The notes under the pieces: model-generated
Seen by the model: only the letters and a program-made list of their open reading frames with translations
The model's database searches: none
What the model was told of the DNA's origin: nothing
Assembly (NCBI GenBank): GCA_000023185.1
Contig: CP001622.1
Location: forward strand, 4,680,501 to 4,744,500
Origin: Rhizobium leguminosarum bv. trifolii WSM1325
GTDB taxonomy: Bacteria; Pseudomonadota; Alphaproteobacteria; Rhizobiales; Rhizobiaceae
DNA length: 64,000 nucleotides
Direction of reading: 5' to 3'
Program-made: the position numbers and the translations under genes
Shown here: positions 1 to 8,156 of the stretch, piece by piece
Numbering within the stretch: the first letter of the stretch is position 1
Layout: every line of letters begins with the position of its first letter

Positions 1-901
1 TGGCCTCGACGATGCGCCCACCCTCGAAACGTACCTGGATATTGTCGATCAACGTGCCCTGGTGCGAGAGCGGCTTGGTGCTCGACACATGGCCTTCGAC
101 GCGCAGCGCATGCGGCGTGGTGAAGACTTCCTCGGTCGGGATGTTCGGATTGCAGGTAATGCCGTTCTTGGCGGTGGAAGCGCCGCCATGCCATTCATGC
201 CCGTCGGCAAGGCCGATCGTCAGGTCGGTACCCGGTCCCTGGAAATGCAGCGAGGCGAAACGCTCGCCGTTCAGCCAGGCGGATCGCTTGCCAAGATTGG
301 CATTGTGCTCGGCCCAGGCGGCGACGGGATCGCTGACATCGACGCGCGAGGCGGCAAAGATCGCCTTGGCGAGCTTGGCAATCGCAATCGGTTCCGGATC
401 GTCGGGGAAGACCACCTTGGCCCAGGATGGGTTCGGGTAGGAGACGATGTTCCAGTTGATGTCGAAATTCGAGATCTTCTCCAGCGCCGGCTTGTAGGCC
501 GTTGAGTTGGCGCGATTGGCGCGGCCGACCTTGCCGGCATCCTGCTCGGACAGCAGCATCGGATTGTCGCCGGCGACCGCAAGACGGGCCGCCCCGTTGG
601 CATAGGCCTTGGCCATGCCCTCGTAGAGCCAGCCGGAGGCGCGGTCGAAGCTCTCGTCGCTGCCATATTGATAGCGCGCCAGCGTCGTTTCCTCGTCGGA
701 ATAGAAGGCGGAGACCAGTCCGGCGCCGGCCAGATAGGCATGCTTGGTGATCAGGCGAACCAGCGGCAGCGCCACGACAGGCGCGGTGATCACCAGATCC
801 TGACCTTTTTGCAGCTGCAGCCCGACCTTGACGGCGACTTCCGCAAGTTTTTCCAGCTTGACGGGATCAATTGTGTTCTGGCTCTGGGGCATGAAAGTCA
901 T
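1..901 (-). CDS. M29-family aminopeptidase, C-terminus cut off by window edge
   Basis: Metal-dependent aminopeptidase of the AmpS/AmpT (M29, thermophilic metalloprotease) family, expected to be cytosolic and to remove N-terminal residues from peptides. The first 300 residues are visible on the minus strand and the frame is still open at base 1; the family is usually a little over 400 residues, so roughly the last quarter, including the distal metal-binding His and Asp residues, lies outside the window. Seen: the family-typical block FQGPGTDL (about residues 220-227) and PTEEVFTTP (255-263), whose second Glu is the expected first metal ligand. The start at 901 (MTFMPQ) is preferred; an internal Met at 892 is possible. 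It lies 126 bases downstream of the GST gene on the same strand. Confidence 0.85.
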   Translation of the reverse strand, partial: MTFMPQSQNTIDPVKLEKLAEVAVKVGLQLQKGQDLVITAPVVALPLVRLITKHAYLAGAGLVSAFYSDEETTLARYQYGSDESFDRASGWLYEGMAKAYANGAARLAVAGDNPMLLSEQDAGKVGRANRANSTAYKPALEKISNFDINWNIVSYPNPSWAKVVFPDDPEPIAIAKLAKAIFAASRVDVSDPVAAWAEHNANLGKRSAWLNGERFASLHFQGPGTDLTIGLADGHEWHGGASTAKNGITCNPNIPTEEVFTTPHALRVEGHVSSTKPLSHQGTLIDNIQVRFEGGRIVEA

Positions 902-1027
902 GGTTCAACCTGCCTTCTGTCATCGACGGTGCGAGGCTGGAAGATTTAGACCCGTTTGCGGCGAAAATGAAGCGTATCGCCGCCGAATTGCAAGCGGCCG
1001 GATATATGTCCGCCCGCCGGCCGTGCT

Positions 1028-1711
1028 TCAGGCGGCGGCAGGTTGCCTGAGCAGGATCGAGTTATGCTTGTCGAGGAATTCCATCAGCCGCTGCGGGTAG
1101 TCTTCGCCAACGGCGGCCTTGACGCTTGCCCGCTCGGAGAGAGCCTTGCGCCAGCGCTTCACCCGCTCAAGCCCTTCGAAGATGTCGCTGTCGCCGAGCG
1201 TCTCGAAGAGATCGAAATACCGAAAGACCGGCGCGAAGACGGCGTCGACGAGGCTGAAGTCGTTGCCGGCGAAATACGGCCCGTCCGTCAACATCTTCTC
1301 GACAGTTGCGAATTTGGCGATGAGCGCCTTGCGCTTGGCCTCCAACTGCGCGGCATCCTCGGCGGTCTCGTAACCCCAGAGATCGGAAAGCACGGAGGAA
1401 CCGAATTCCATCCAGCCGCGATGGCGGGCACGCGTCAGCGCGTCGTTGGGATGCAGCGCGACACCCGGCTGCGTTTCCTCCAGATATTCGCAGATGACGC
1501 TGCTTTCGAACAGCACCGCCTCGCTGCCGTCCTCCTCCTCGATCCGCAGCAGTGGCACTTTGCCCAGCGGCGAGATCTGCAGGAACCAGTCGGGCTTGTC
1601 GGCAAGATCGATGTTGATGCGCTCGAAGGGCACGCCCTTTTCGAGCAGAGCGATCGCGGCGCGCTGCACATAGGGGCAGAGATGATGGCTGACGAGGGTA
1701 AGCTTGCTCAT
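1028..1711 (-). CDS. Glutathione S-transferase family protein
   Basis: Complete 227-residue cytosolic GST. The N-terminal thioredoxin-like half carries a Cys-Pro-Tyr motif (C12-P13-Y14) after the first beta strand, which points to an omega/beta-etherase-like GST with an active-site Cys rather than a Tyr/Ser enzyme. Glutathione-binding features follow: the cis-Pro segment KVPLL (about 51-55) and ESSVICEYLEE (about 69-79). The helical C-terminal domain fills the rest. It is transcribed away from a MarR-type regulator, and two near-identical 18-base operator-like repeats lie in the short space between them, so inducible repression by that regulator is likely (inference). The substrate cannot be read from the sequence. 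Confidence 0.9.
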   Translation of the reverse strand: MSKLTLVSHHLCPYVQRAAIALLEKGVPFERINIDLADKPDWFLQISPLGKVPLLRIEEEDGSEAVLFESSVICEYLEETQPGVALHPNDALTRARHRGWMEFGSSVLSDLWGYETAEDAAQLEAKRKALIAKFATVEKMLTDGPYFAGNDFSLVDAVFAPVFRYFDLFETLGDSDIFEGLERVKRWRKALSERASVKAAVGEDYPQRLMEFLDKHNSILLRQPAAA

Positions 1712-1731
1712 GGGGGCCTCCTTGGCAATGA

Positions 1732-1749
1732 TAGATGTAAATGCATCTA
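1732..1749. promoter_or_regulatory. Candidate MarR operator, copy 1
   Basis: TAGATG and CATCTA form perfect 6-base arms around a 6-base spacer. The site is 21 bases upstream of the GST start. A near copy lies 43 bases further on (four helical turns), so the two sites would be on the same DNA face. Confidence 0.55.
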
Positions 1750-1774
1750 ATAACGCTTGCGGCGGAATTCAAGA

Positions 1775-1792
1775 TAGATGTAACTGCATTTA
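1775..1792. promoter_or_regulatory. Candidate MarR operator, copy 2
   Basis: The 18-base site begins TAGATGTAACTGCAT and matches copy 1 at 15 of 18 positions, with an imperfect right arm. Its last base is the A of the preferred ATG of the MarR gene, which suggests that bound regulator would block its own expression. Confidence 0.5.
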
Positions 1793-2235
1793 TGTCTGAA
1801 AAGCCGTCGAATCCAAGCGAAGCGGTTACCTCTGCCTGGACGAGCATCATGCGCGCCCGCGAGCGGTTGCTTGGCGCCATCGAAGCCGACCTGAAAACGG
1901 CCGGCATGCCGCCGCTTGCCTGGTATGACGTGCTGTGGGAATTAGCGCGCTCGCAAGACGGCAAACTGCGCCCCTACGAGATCGAAGAGCGGACATTGCT
2001 GGCCCAGTATAATCTCTCTCGCCTGCTCGACCGGCTGGAAAGAGAGGGCTTGGTCCGGCGCGAGGTCTTCGCCGAGGATGGACGCGGCCGCTGGGTGGTG
2101 ATGTCAGATGCCGGCCGAAAGCTTCGCGAGCGCATGTGGATCGTCTATGCCAAATCGATCGAGACCCATATCGGCTGCAAGCTTGCCGAAAACGAGGCGA
2201 AGGCGATCGCCGGCCTGCTCGACCGCTTCCTCTAG
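1792..2235 (+). CDS. MarR family transcriptional regulator
   Basis: 147-residue winged-helix regulator (164 residues if an in-frame ATG at 1741 is used). The recognition region includes LLAQYNLSRLLDRLEREGLV and is followed by the beta wing with EDGRGRWV, both typical of the MarR fold; the flanking helices would form the dimer interface. Start 1792 (MSEKPSN) is preferred because the 1741 start would place both operator-like repeats inside or across coding sequence; neither start has a strong Shine-Dalgarno. The gene diverges from the GST and likely controls it and itself (inference from layout and repeats). The inducer is unknown. Confidence 0.88.
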   Translation: MSEKPSNPSEAVTSAWTSIMRARERLLGAIEADLKTAGMPPLAWYDVLWELARSQDGKLRPYEIEERTLLAQYNLSRLLDRLEREGLVRREVFAEDGRGRWVVMSDAGRKLRERMWIVYAKSIETHIGCKLAENEAKAIAGLLDRFL

Positions 2236-2247
2236 ATTCAATAGTGA

Positions 2248-2295
2248 GAGCATGATGTCGTCCGAAACCCGCTCACACTTTTCGGCATCATGCTC
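2248..2295. repeat. Rhizobial palindromic intergenic repeat (family 1)
   Basis: Outer arms GAGCATGATG and CATCATGCTC are perfect, and inner arms CCGAAA and TTTCGG add a second stem. It fills the space between the convergent MarR and ybaK genes and could work as a bidirectional terminator. I recognise the pattern as a common rhizobial intergenic repeat. Confidence 0.7.
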
Positions 2296-2298
2296 CGA

Positions 2299-2772
2299 TC
2301 AGGCAATCAGCGGCGCGGCGACAGCCTTCAGTGCCTTCAACGCATGCTTCGGATCGAGCCGCACCTGCAGCCCGCGCTGCCCGCCATTGATATAGACCAG
2401 CGGTTCGCCAAGTGCGGCTTCCTCGATCGCCGTCGGCACGGTCTTTTTCTGGCCGAACGGGCTGATGCCGCCGACATGATAACCCGTCAGCCGCTCGGCA
2501 TCGGCAGGCCTCATCATATTGGCCGATTTGCCGTGAAAGGCGCTGGCAAGCTTCTTCATGCTGACCTCGCGGTCCGACGGCACGACGACGCAGACCGGAT
2601 TGCCGTCCACCTCCGCCATCAGCGTCTTCAGCACCCGATGCGGCGCCTCGCCGAGCGCTTCGGCCGCCTGCAGCCCGACGCGCTCGGCATTGGGGTCGTA
2701 GTCATAGGCATGAACGGTGAAGGCGACGCCTGCCTGCGAAAGAAGCTGTGTCGCGCGCGTAGTCTTGGACAT
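2299..2772 (-). CDS. ybaK: Cys-tRNA(Pro) deacylase, YbaK/EbsC family
   Basis: 157-residue trans-editing protein of the YbaK family, which hydrolyses Cys-tRNA(Pro) mischarged by prolyl-tRNA synthetase. Length and sequence fit the family throughout: RVLKTL at 46-51 holds the conserved Lys (K49) needed for editing, followed by VVVPSDREVS, then GGISPFGQKK and VYINGGQRGLQV in the C-terminal half. It is expected to be cytosolic and to act alone or with ProRS. It is convergent with the MarR gene across a palindromic repeat; the ArsC-like gene lies 32 bases upstream on the same strand, so the two may be co-transcribed. Confidence 0.92.
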   Translation of the reverse strand: MSKTTRATQLLSQAGVAFTVHAYDYDPNAERVGLQAAEALGEAPHRVLKTLMAEVDGNPVCVVVPSDREVSMKKLASAFHGKSANMMRPADAERLTGYHVGGISPFGQKKTVPTAIEEAALGEPLVYINGGQRGLQVRLDPKHALKALKAVAAPLIA

Positions 2773-2804
2773 CTCTTTCCCTCGTGAGTTCAGCGGGCCG
2801 CCTG

Positions 2805-3155
2805 TCAGCCTCCGAACGTACCGGCGTAAATCTCCGGCTTGAAGCCGACCAGCAGCTTGCCCTTCACTTCCAGCACCGGCCGCTTGATCATCGACGGCTG
2901 GTCGAGCATCAGGGCGATTGCCTTCTCCCGGGTGAGGTTCTCGCGCTCGGCGTCGGGCAATTTGCGGAAGGTAGTGCCGGCGCGGTTGAGCACAGTATCG
3001 AGGCCGGCCTGGTCGATCCAGGCTTCGAGATGGGCGCGGTCGATACCGAGCGCCTTGTAATCGTGAAACTCATAGGCGACGCTATGTTCTTCCAGCCAGC
3101 TGCGCGCCTTTTTCATCGTGTCGCAATTCTTGATGCCATAGATGGTGACGGCCAT
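2805..3155 (-). CDS. ArsC/Spx-family reductase (YffB type)
   Basis: 116-residue thioredoxin-fold protein of the ArsC/Spx superfamily. GIKNCDTMKKA at the N-terminus places the conserved Cys at residue 11, and KRPVLEV near the C-terminus is the family's Arg-Pro block. The YffB/MgsR subgroup is usually annotated as arsenate reductase by similarity, but there is no ars operon here, so a general thiol reductase role is as likely. Start 3155 is chosen because an upstream GGGAGA lies at good spacing and the protein then begins directly at the first beta strand; the frame stays open further upstream without family similarity. Confidence 0.85.
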   Translation of the reverse strand: MAVTIYGIKNCDTMKKARSWLEEHSVAYEFHDYKALGIDRAHLEAWIDQAGLDTVLNRAGTTFRKLPDAERENLTREKAIALMLDQPSMIKRPVLEVKGKLLVGFKPEIYAGTFGG

Positions 3156-3274
3156 GCCCGATCGATCTCCCTGTGATAGCAGCGAGATAACATGCACGAA
3201 GGCCGGCGCAAACGCCGTGCGACGTTTTATCCCCGAGCGCGTCGACAATCGCAGCCGGACAAAACCGGCCCCGT

Positions 3275-4336
3275 TCAATTCTCCAGCGTGCCGGCCTTGC
3301 GGGAAGCCTTGCTGGGTTCGTCACAGGCGATCTTCATCAGGTCGCCGCGCCGCCGCACCAGCCTGTCGGAGGTTCGGGTCAGGATCAGCCCGTCCTGCGG
3401 CGCGGTGAGCTCGATGCTGCCGCCCGGCTGCCCCGGCCTAGTGACGATCGTCACTAGGCGGTCGCCTTCGGCAACCCTCTCGCCGATGTCGCGATGGAAG
3501 AGCACGGCTCCGCCTTCTGGCGTGCGGATGATCTCGACATTGTCGAGCGGCACGGCCGGACCGGAAAATGGCATTGCCGCGGGCTTTTCGTCGCCAACGG
3601 TCCCCCGTGCCGCGAGGAAGTGCCAGAGCCCATCCGCATCCTTTTTCGCCAGCACCGGATCGACGTCGCGTTTGCCGCGCAGCTCGACGGTGACGGAGAG
3701 TTTGCCGGGCAGACGGGGCCGGCGTTCGCCGGGAACCTCATATTTCCATGCAAAGCCGACGGCCTCCTCGAAGGCCGAGCTTTCGCCATCCGAAAGCAGC
3801 ACGGCCTCCATGCCGAGTGAAGCGGCAAGATCGGCGGCCTCCGGCCAGAAGGCCTCGTCGATATAGGCATATTGCAGGGATTCGTCGTCGCAATGCAGGT
3901 CGAGCACGAGATCGGCGCCAAGCGCCATATGCAGCAGCTGCCTCTTCAATCTGTCGGTAGCCGGGTAATCATCGAGATCTTCGGTCAGCGTGGTGCGATC
4001 GACAATCGAGATCAGCGGAAAATCCCGGTTGAAATTGGTGCGTGAGCCCAGGTCGAAACGGCCCTGCAGCTCGCCGAAATGCGATTGCGCCGCACCGATC
4101 GGATTGGCCTGCGGCACGATGGTGATGTCGCCGGCGATCCCACCTTGGCTTTCCGCCTGCCGCAGCCTTTCGCAGAGGAAATGCAGCAGCACCGTTCCCG
4201 GCAGCTCGCCGGCATGCAGTGCCGCCTGGATATAGGCCTTCGGCGCCTTCGGATCGTGGCCTTTAAAGCGCAGCACCGGCAACCGCCACTCCGTTCCCGG
4301 CGTATCTCCAGGGATGATGATCTCTGAAACGTCCAT
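3275..4336 (-). CDS. Succinylglutamate desuccinylase/aspartoacylase family deacylase
   Basis: 353-residue zinc hydrolase of the AstE/AspA group within the M14 carboxypeptidase fold. Expected zinc ligands are visible: H41 and E44 in ALHAGE, and H148 in DLHCD; NFNRDF (101-106) supplies the substrate-binding Arg. The C-terminal part has the beta-barrel extension seen in this family. It probably removes an acyl group from an N-acyl amino acid or related ligand, substrate unknown; there are no other arginine-degradation genes nearby, so a true AstE role is not supported. Start 4336 is preferred over 4378 because MDVSEIIIP is where family similarity begins. Its end is 120 bases upstream of the ArsC-like start. 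Confidence 0.8.
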   Translation of the reverse strand: MDVSEIIIPGDTPGTEWRLPVLRFKGHDPKAPKAYIQAALHAGELPGTVLLHFLCERLRQAESQGGIAGDITIVPQANPIGAAQSHFGELQGRFDLGSRTNFNRDFPLISIVDRTTLTEDLDDYPATDRLKRQLLHMALGADLVLDLHCDDESLQYAYIDEAFWPEAADLAASLGMEAVLLSDGESSAFEEAVGFAWKYEVPGERRPRLPGKLSVTVELRGKRDVDPVLAKKDADGLWHFLAARGTVGDEKPAAMPFSGPAVPLDNVEIIRTPEGGAVLFHRDIGERVAEGDRLVTIVTRPGQPGGSIELTAPQDGLILTRTSDRLVRRRGDLMKIACDEPSKASRKAGTLEN

Positions 4337-4437
4337 GCTGTCTTCGTTCCCGTTTACAACCAGCGCCCGGTTAGGCATTCCGAGCTATATGAGCGGAAAT
4401 GGGGCAAGCGCAAGCGTGGTCCGAAGACATCATTGCC

Positions 4438-5037
4438 TCAGCCGAGCAGCGGCCAGCGATCGATGATCCGATGTTCGGTTTTTCCGAGAACACTGTGGAT
4501 GAGCAGGAATTCGGACGCGGTCCATGAAACGGGTGTGTCGAGGGTCGTCGGCGGCACGGCTTTGCGGTCATAGAGAAGTGTCATGTGCGGCTTGTAGTCG
4601 CGGCCGACATTGTGCCGCAAGCCGGCATTGTACATGCCGACGCCCAATTGGACGTGCAGCCGTGTCAGTGGTTTCCGTCCGCCTTCGCCGCAAAGCACAA
4701 GCGAACGCGCCTGCGGGAATCGCATGATCCGGTCGAAGCTTATTGCGATCGGGGCACTCTCGACTGTGGCGCCGGCCTGTCGTGCCGCGAAGACCACATC
4801 CTCCGGCAGCCTCGGATAGTCGCCGACCCAGATGATCGACACATGCAATGTCGTCAGGCGCGGCATCCCGGAAAGGGAGAAGGCTCGACGATAGTCATCG
4901 CCGATTGCGGCCGCCTGCTGCTCGACGGCATCAGGAGGGCAGAGCGCAAAGAAAAGTCGGTGTCCGCTGACGTAGCTTTCGTTCCGCCGTCCGCGACCAT
5001 TTTTGTCGTCTCCGAAGTCGAAGGGCATCTGGTTCAT
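4438..5037 (-). CDS. thpR: 2'-5' RNA ligase family protein / RNA 2',3'-cyclic phosphodiesterase
   Basis: 199-residue member of the 2H phosphoesterase superfamily. Both catalytic HxS/T motifs are present: H65-V-S67 in LHVSIIW and H151-M-T153 in HMTLLY, about 86 residues apart as expected for two symmetric lobes. Family members hydrolyse 2',3'-cyclic phosphates or, in vitro, ligate tRNA halves. The first 25 residues are polar and probably disordered. It stands alone between a deacylase on the same strand and the oppositely oriented ogt gene. Family assignment is firm; the physiological substrate is not known. Confidence 0.88.
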   Translation of the reverse strand: MNQMPFDFGDDKNGRGRRNESYVSGHRLFFALCPPDAVEQQAAAIGDDYRRAFSLSGMPRLTTLHVSIIWVGDYPRLPEDVVFAARQAGATVESAPIAISFDRIMRFPQARSLVLCGEGGRKPLTRLHVQLGVGMYNAGLRHNVGRDYKPHMTLLYDRKAVPPTTLDTPVSWTASEFLLIHSVLGKTEHRIIDRWPLLG

Positions 5038-5319
5038 GGAGTTTCAGGTCGTCATGACCCGCCTCGTCGTTTTCAAAACGCGACGAAGATACTCTGCAAG
5101 GAAACAACATCAAGAACAAAAAGAGAACATAATTTCCCGACATGCTCGGGGCCACACTTATCCGAAACGTCGCTCAGGACCGGGTGAAGTGGCTAGTCGG
5201 TCGACAATGCAGGGGCGCATCGCAATATTTCCTGGAAGCCTGGCGCGCGCAAGAAACGGGTTGAAACAGCGGCCGTCCCATACGATTTTGAAGGTCATCG
5301 AAAACGCGGAGGCTGTGTC

Positions 5320-5883
5320 ATGGCTGAGACAACGCACCACTATCTCATCTTCGAAACCGCGGGCGGTTTCTGCGGTATTGCCTGGAGCGACGCCGGCATC
5401 ATCCGTTTCCAACTGCCGACCAAGTCAGCGGAAGCGACGGAACGGTTGCTGTTGCGCCGCCTGCCGGATGCCGAAGCCGGCGCGCCGACGCCTGGCGTGC
5501 TCGAGACGGTCGCCGCCGTGAAACGCTACTTCCAGGGCGAGGAGACGGATTTTTCCGGCGTCGAACTCGATCTTGCCGGCCAGGATGCCTTCTTCCGGGA
5601 TATTTATGCGGCGGCAAGGCGTGTCGGCTGGGGCCGCACCACCACTTACGGCGCGCTGGCCAAGGAGCTCGGCGTCGGGCCGGAAGCCGCCCGCGACGTC
5701 GGCCAGGCGATGGCGAAGAACCCTGTCGCCCTGATCATCCCCTGCCACCGGGTGCTTGCGGCCGGCGGCAAGATCGGGGGCTTCTCCGCGCCCGGCGGTT
5801 CGTCATCGAAGGCCCGCATGCTGGAGCTCGAAGGCGTCAACCTTGCACCGCCGCCGCCCGCCCAGCAGTCGCTGGGTTTTTAG
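5320..5883 (+). CDS. ogt: Methylated-DNA-[protein]-cysteine S-methyltransferase
   Basis: 187-residue suicide DNA repair protein that takes the alkyl group from O6-alkylguanine onto its own Cys. The diagnostic PCHRV motif is present with acceptor Cys at 142, followed by GGKIGGFSAPGG, and preceded by the helix-turn-helix with the Arg finger region (RTTTYGALAKELG). Length matches Ogt rather than Ada, and there is no fused AraC domain. The 282 bases upstream, shared with the divergent thpR, carry no other gene I can support. A palindromic repeat follows the stop codon. Confidence 0.95.
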   Translation: MAETTHHYLIFETAGGFCGIAWSDAGIIRFQLPTKSAEATERLLLRRLPDAEAGAPTPGVLETVAAVKRYFQGEETDFSGVELDLAGQDAFFRDIYAAARRVGWGRTTTYGALAKELGVGPEAARDVGQAMAKNPVALIIPCHRVLAAGGKIGGFSAPGGSSSKARMLELEGVNLAPPPPAQQSLGF

Positions 5884-5907
5884 GCGGCGGAGGCTCTTTC
5901 GTTTTCC

Positions 5908-5972
5908 GCAATTCCCGGCAAAATCGCTTCGCGCTTTGCCTGGCAAAACCGCTCTACACTTTTGCTGGAATT
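5908..5972. repeat. Dispersed palindromic repeat (family 2), copy A
   Basis: Ends AATTCCCGGCAAAA and TTTTGCTGGAATT are inverted. Read on the minus strand, it shares AATTCCAGCAAAA, AGCGGTTTTGC and CGGGAATTGCG in the same order with the copy at 44899-44944. It lies between the convergent ogt and SDR genes. Confidence 0.65.
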
Positions 5973-5995
5973 ACTTTGGCAGCAATCTCAGCGGA

Positions 5996-6730
5996 TCAAT
6001 AGGGGCTGGCTGTCGGTCGGATGATGATCTCGCTGACATCGACATCATCAGGCTGGCTGACGGCGTAGAGGATCGAATTGGCGACGGCCTCGGGGCTGAT
6101 GGTGATCGCCCTGAAAGCCTTCATGGCATCACGCGCCGTCGGATCGGTGATGGTGTCGGCGAGTTCCGATGTCGTCGTGCCCGGAGAGATGACGGTGACG
6201 CGGATACGATCGGACTCCTGCCGCAGTCCGTCCGAGATCGCCCGTACCGCGAATTTCGTCGCGCAATAGACAACCGCCGTCGGAGAGACGCTGTGGCCGC
6301 CGATCGAAGACAGGTTGATGATCTGCCCTGATCCCTGCGCCTTCATGATCGGAAGCGCCGCCGCAACGCCATAGAGAACACCCTTGATATTGACGTCGAC
6401 CATCCGGTCCCATTCGTCGACCTTGAGGGCGTCGAGTAGCGACAGCGGCATGACGCCGGCATTGTTGACGATAACGTCCAGCCGTCCGAATTCGGAGCGG
6501 GCGAAGCCTGCAAAGGCTTCCACCTGGGAACGGTCGGTGACGTCAAGCTGTCGCCGGCGCACCGACCCGCCCTTTGCGGCGATTTCGCCGGCGAGTTCCT
6601 CCAGGCGCTCGGTGCGGCGGGCGCCGATGACGATATGGGCGCCTGCGGCAGCCAGCACCTTTGCCGCGGCCTCTCCGATGCCGCTGCTGGCGCCGGTGAT
6701 GGCAATGACTTTCCCTTTGATATCAGACAT
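5996..6730 (-). CDS. SDR family oxidoreductase
   Basis: 244-residue classical short-chain dehydrogenase. The cofactor motif TGASSGIG is at 12-19, NNAG at 88-91, and the catalytic Ser141, Tyr154 and Lys158 (YCATK) are in place. Arg residues after the second strand (GARR) suggest NADP(H) preference. The start at 6730 has GGAG ten bases upstream, better than the in-frame ATG at 6742. It is the last gene of a likely three-gene operon (Atu4866 protein, a second SDR, this SDR) read away from a LysR gene, with 38 bases between the two SDRs. The substrate cannot be deduced. Confidence 0.9.
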   Translation of the reverse strand: MSDIKGKVIAITGASSGIGEAAAKVLAAAGAHIVIGARRTERLEELAGEIAAKGGSVRRRQLDVTDRSQVEAFAGFARSEFGRLDVIVNNAGVMPLSLLDALKVDEWDRMVDVNIKGVLYGVAAALPIMKAQGSGQIINLSSIGGHSVSPTAVVYCATKFAVRAISDGLRQESDRIRVTVISPGTTTSELADTITDPTARDAMKAFRAITISPEAVANSILYAVSQPDDVDVSEIIIRPTASPY

Positions 6731-6768
6731 TTCAAGCTCCATTTTTGCAGGTGAGATTTTCGTTACGG

Positions 6769-7611
6769 TTAGCTTGGAAAATCGGCGCTGAGCGTCGTCT
6801 CCGCCCAGGCGTCGAAATTTGTGCGCAGCGCATCGAGCCGTTCGCGGGCGATCTTCAGGGCGGGTGCACCGAGCAGCAGGCGCAGCGGCGGCACGTCCGC
6901 TTCGAACGCCGATATGATCGCGGTTGCCGCGCGCGCGGGATCGCCCGGCTGGTTGCCGGAGATCGAGCGGGTGGCCTGGCGCCGCTTGCCTGACGTTTCG
7001 GCGTAGTCTTCGATGATCGTGCTGGATTCGACCATCGACCGGCCGGCCCAATCCGTGCGGAAGGCGCCCGGTTCAAGGATCGTCACATCGATGCCAAGCG
7101 GCCTGACCTCATGCGAAAGCGATTCCGACAAGCCTTCGACCGCGAACTTGGTGGCATGGTAATAGCCGGTTGCGGCAAAAGCGACGAGCCCGCCGAGCGA
7201 AGAGACGTTGAAGATATGCCCTTGCCGGCGTCGGCGCATGCCCGGCAGAACCTGCTTGGTGACGGCGATCAGTCCGAAGACATTGGTCTCGAACTGGGCG
7301 CGTATCTCGGCATCATCGCCCTCTTCGATCGCCGAGAAGTAGCCGTAACCGGCATTGTTGACGAGGACGTCGATCGCACCGAAATGCGTTTCGGCGTCAC
7401 GAACCGCGCCGGCGATGGAGCGGCTGTCCGTCACATCGAGTGCAAGGGCAAGCGCGGGGTCGCCGTGTTGCGCCGTGAGATCTGCCAGGGTCTCGGGTCT
7501 GCGCGCTGTAACAGCGGCGCGCCAGCCACGGGCCAGCACGGCTTCGGCGAGCGCCCGGCCGAGGCCGGACGATGCGCCGGTGATGAACCAGATGGGTGTT
7601 GGGGAAGACAT
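6769..7611 (-). CDS. SDR family oxidoreductase
   Basis: 280-residue short-chain dehydrogenase with TGASSGLG at 11-18, NNAG at 85-88, Ser138 and Tyr151-xxx-Lys155 (YHATK). It is of the longer type usually annotated as oxidoreductase/SDR with a C-terminal extension ending LSADFPS. Start 7611 (MSSPTP) has AAAGGA about eight bases upstream; an ATG at 7620 would leave no spacing. It sits between the Atu4866-like secreted protein and another SDR, all on the minus strand and probably co-transcribed under the divergent LysR regulator. Cofactor is probably NADP(H), from the TARR after beta 2; substrate unknown. Confidence 0.9.
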   Translation of the reverse strand: MSSPTPIWFITGASSGLGRALAEAVLARGWRAAVTARRPETLADLTAQHGDPALALALDVTDSRSIAGAVRDAETHFGAIDVLVNNAGYGYFSAIEEGDDAEIRAQFETNVFGLIAVTKQVLPGMRRRRQGHIFNVSSLGGLVAFAATGYYHATKFAVEGLSESLSHEVRPLGIDVTILEPGAFRTDWAGRSMVESSTIIEDYAETSGKRRQATRSISGNQPGDPARAATAIISAFEADVPPLRLLLGAPALKIARERLDALRTNFDAWAETTLSADFPS

Positions 7612-7676
7612 GATCGTCATCCTTTCCGGCCGGCAAATGCGGCCTTCTTGTGTGGTGTTGCCTTTCGGGCGGCACG

Positions 7677-8048
7677 TCATTTGCGCCGAAGCACCATGCC
7701 ACCGTGATGGAGGGTATTGCCGTCGACGAAATCGCCGTCGGCTGTGAAGCCCGTGTCATCCCAATATTCGATGTGGTTTCCGGTGACGTCGTAGCGTCCT
7801 CGATAGGCGCTTTCTCTGCTGCCACGGGCTTCGTCGTAACGGCCATTCGGCAGAAGCTCGTGGCGGACGCGGCCATCATCCGTAACCCACATGCCGACAT
7901 AGGAATGTTGCTGCATAGCGTTCTCGCTTGTTTGTTGCTGGTGAGATTGGCGGTTCATGGCATCGGCGGCTGACGAACTGATCGCCGTGCCAGCCAGGGT
8001 GATCGCCGTGAAAAACGGCAGGACCGAGCTTTTGAAAAACTTTCGCAT
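7677..8048 (-). CDS. Atu4866-domain small exported protein
   Basis: 123-residue protein with a signal peptide (MRKFFKSS, then a hydrophobic stretch to about residue 27, cleavage near SSA-ADA). The mature part matches the Agrobacterium Atu4866 family as I know it: GMWVTDDGRVRHELLPNGRY and then RGRYDVTG, EYWDDTGF, DGDF. The family forms a small beta barrel of unknown function. In rhizobia this domain is often found beside oxidoreductases, as here, where two SDR genes follow. It is first in a likely operon opposite a LysR gene. The start at 8048 was chosen because it opens the signal peptide. Function unknown; export is inferred from sequence. Confidence 0.85.
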   Translation of the reverse strand: MRKFFKSSVLPFFTAITLAGTAISSSAADAMNRQSHQQQTSENAMQQHSYVGMWVTDDGRVRHELLPNGRYDEARGSRESAYRGRYDVTGNHIEYWDDTGFTADGDFVDGNTLHHGGMVLRRK

Positions 8049-8156
8049 TGCCTTGCCTTTCGAAGAAGATTTGCCGATGAGTGGGTCTTGGCGTTGACCT
8101 CGACCTGAAAGATAGCGCGCCGATCTGCGGCGATTAAGTTGCCAATCCATGATGCC

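Noticed and set aside
2805..3155. Arsenate reductase arsC
   Set aside because: The fold fits, but there is no ars operon or regulator nearby; the YffB-type subgroup is a safer call.
3275..4336. astE (arginine succinyltransferase pathway)
   Set aside because: No other ast genes nearby, and the protein fits the wider AstE/AspA group equally well.
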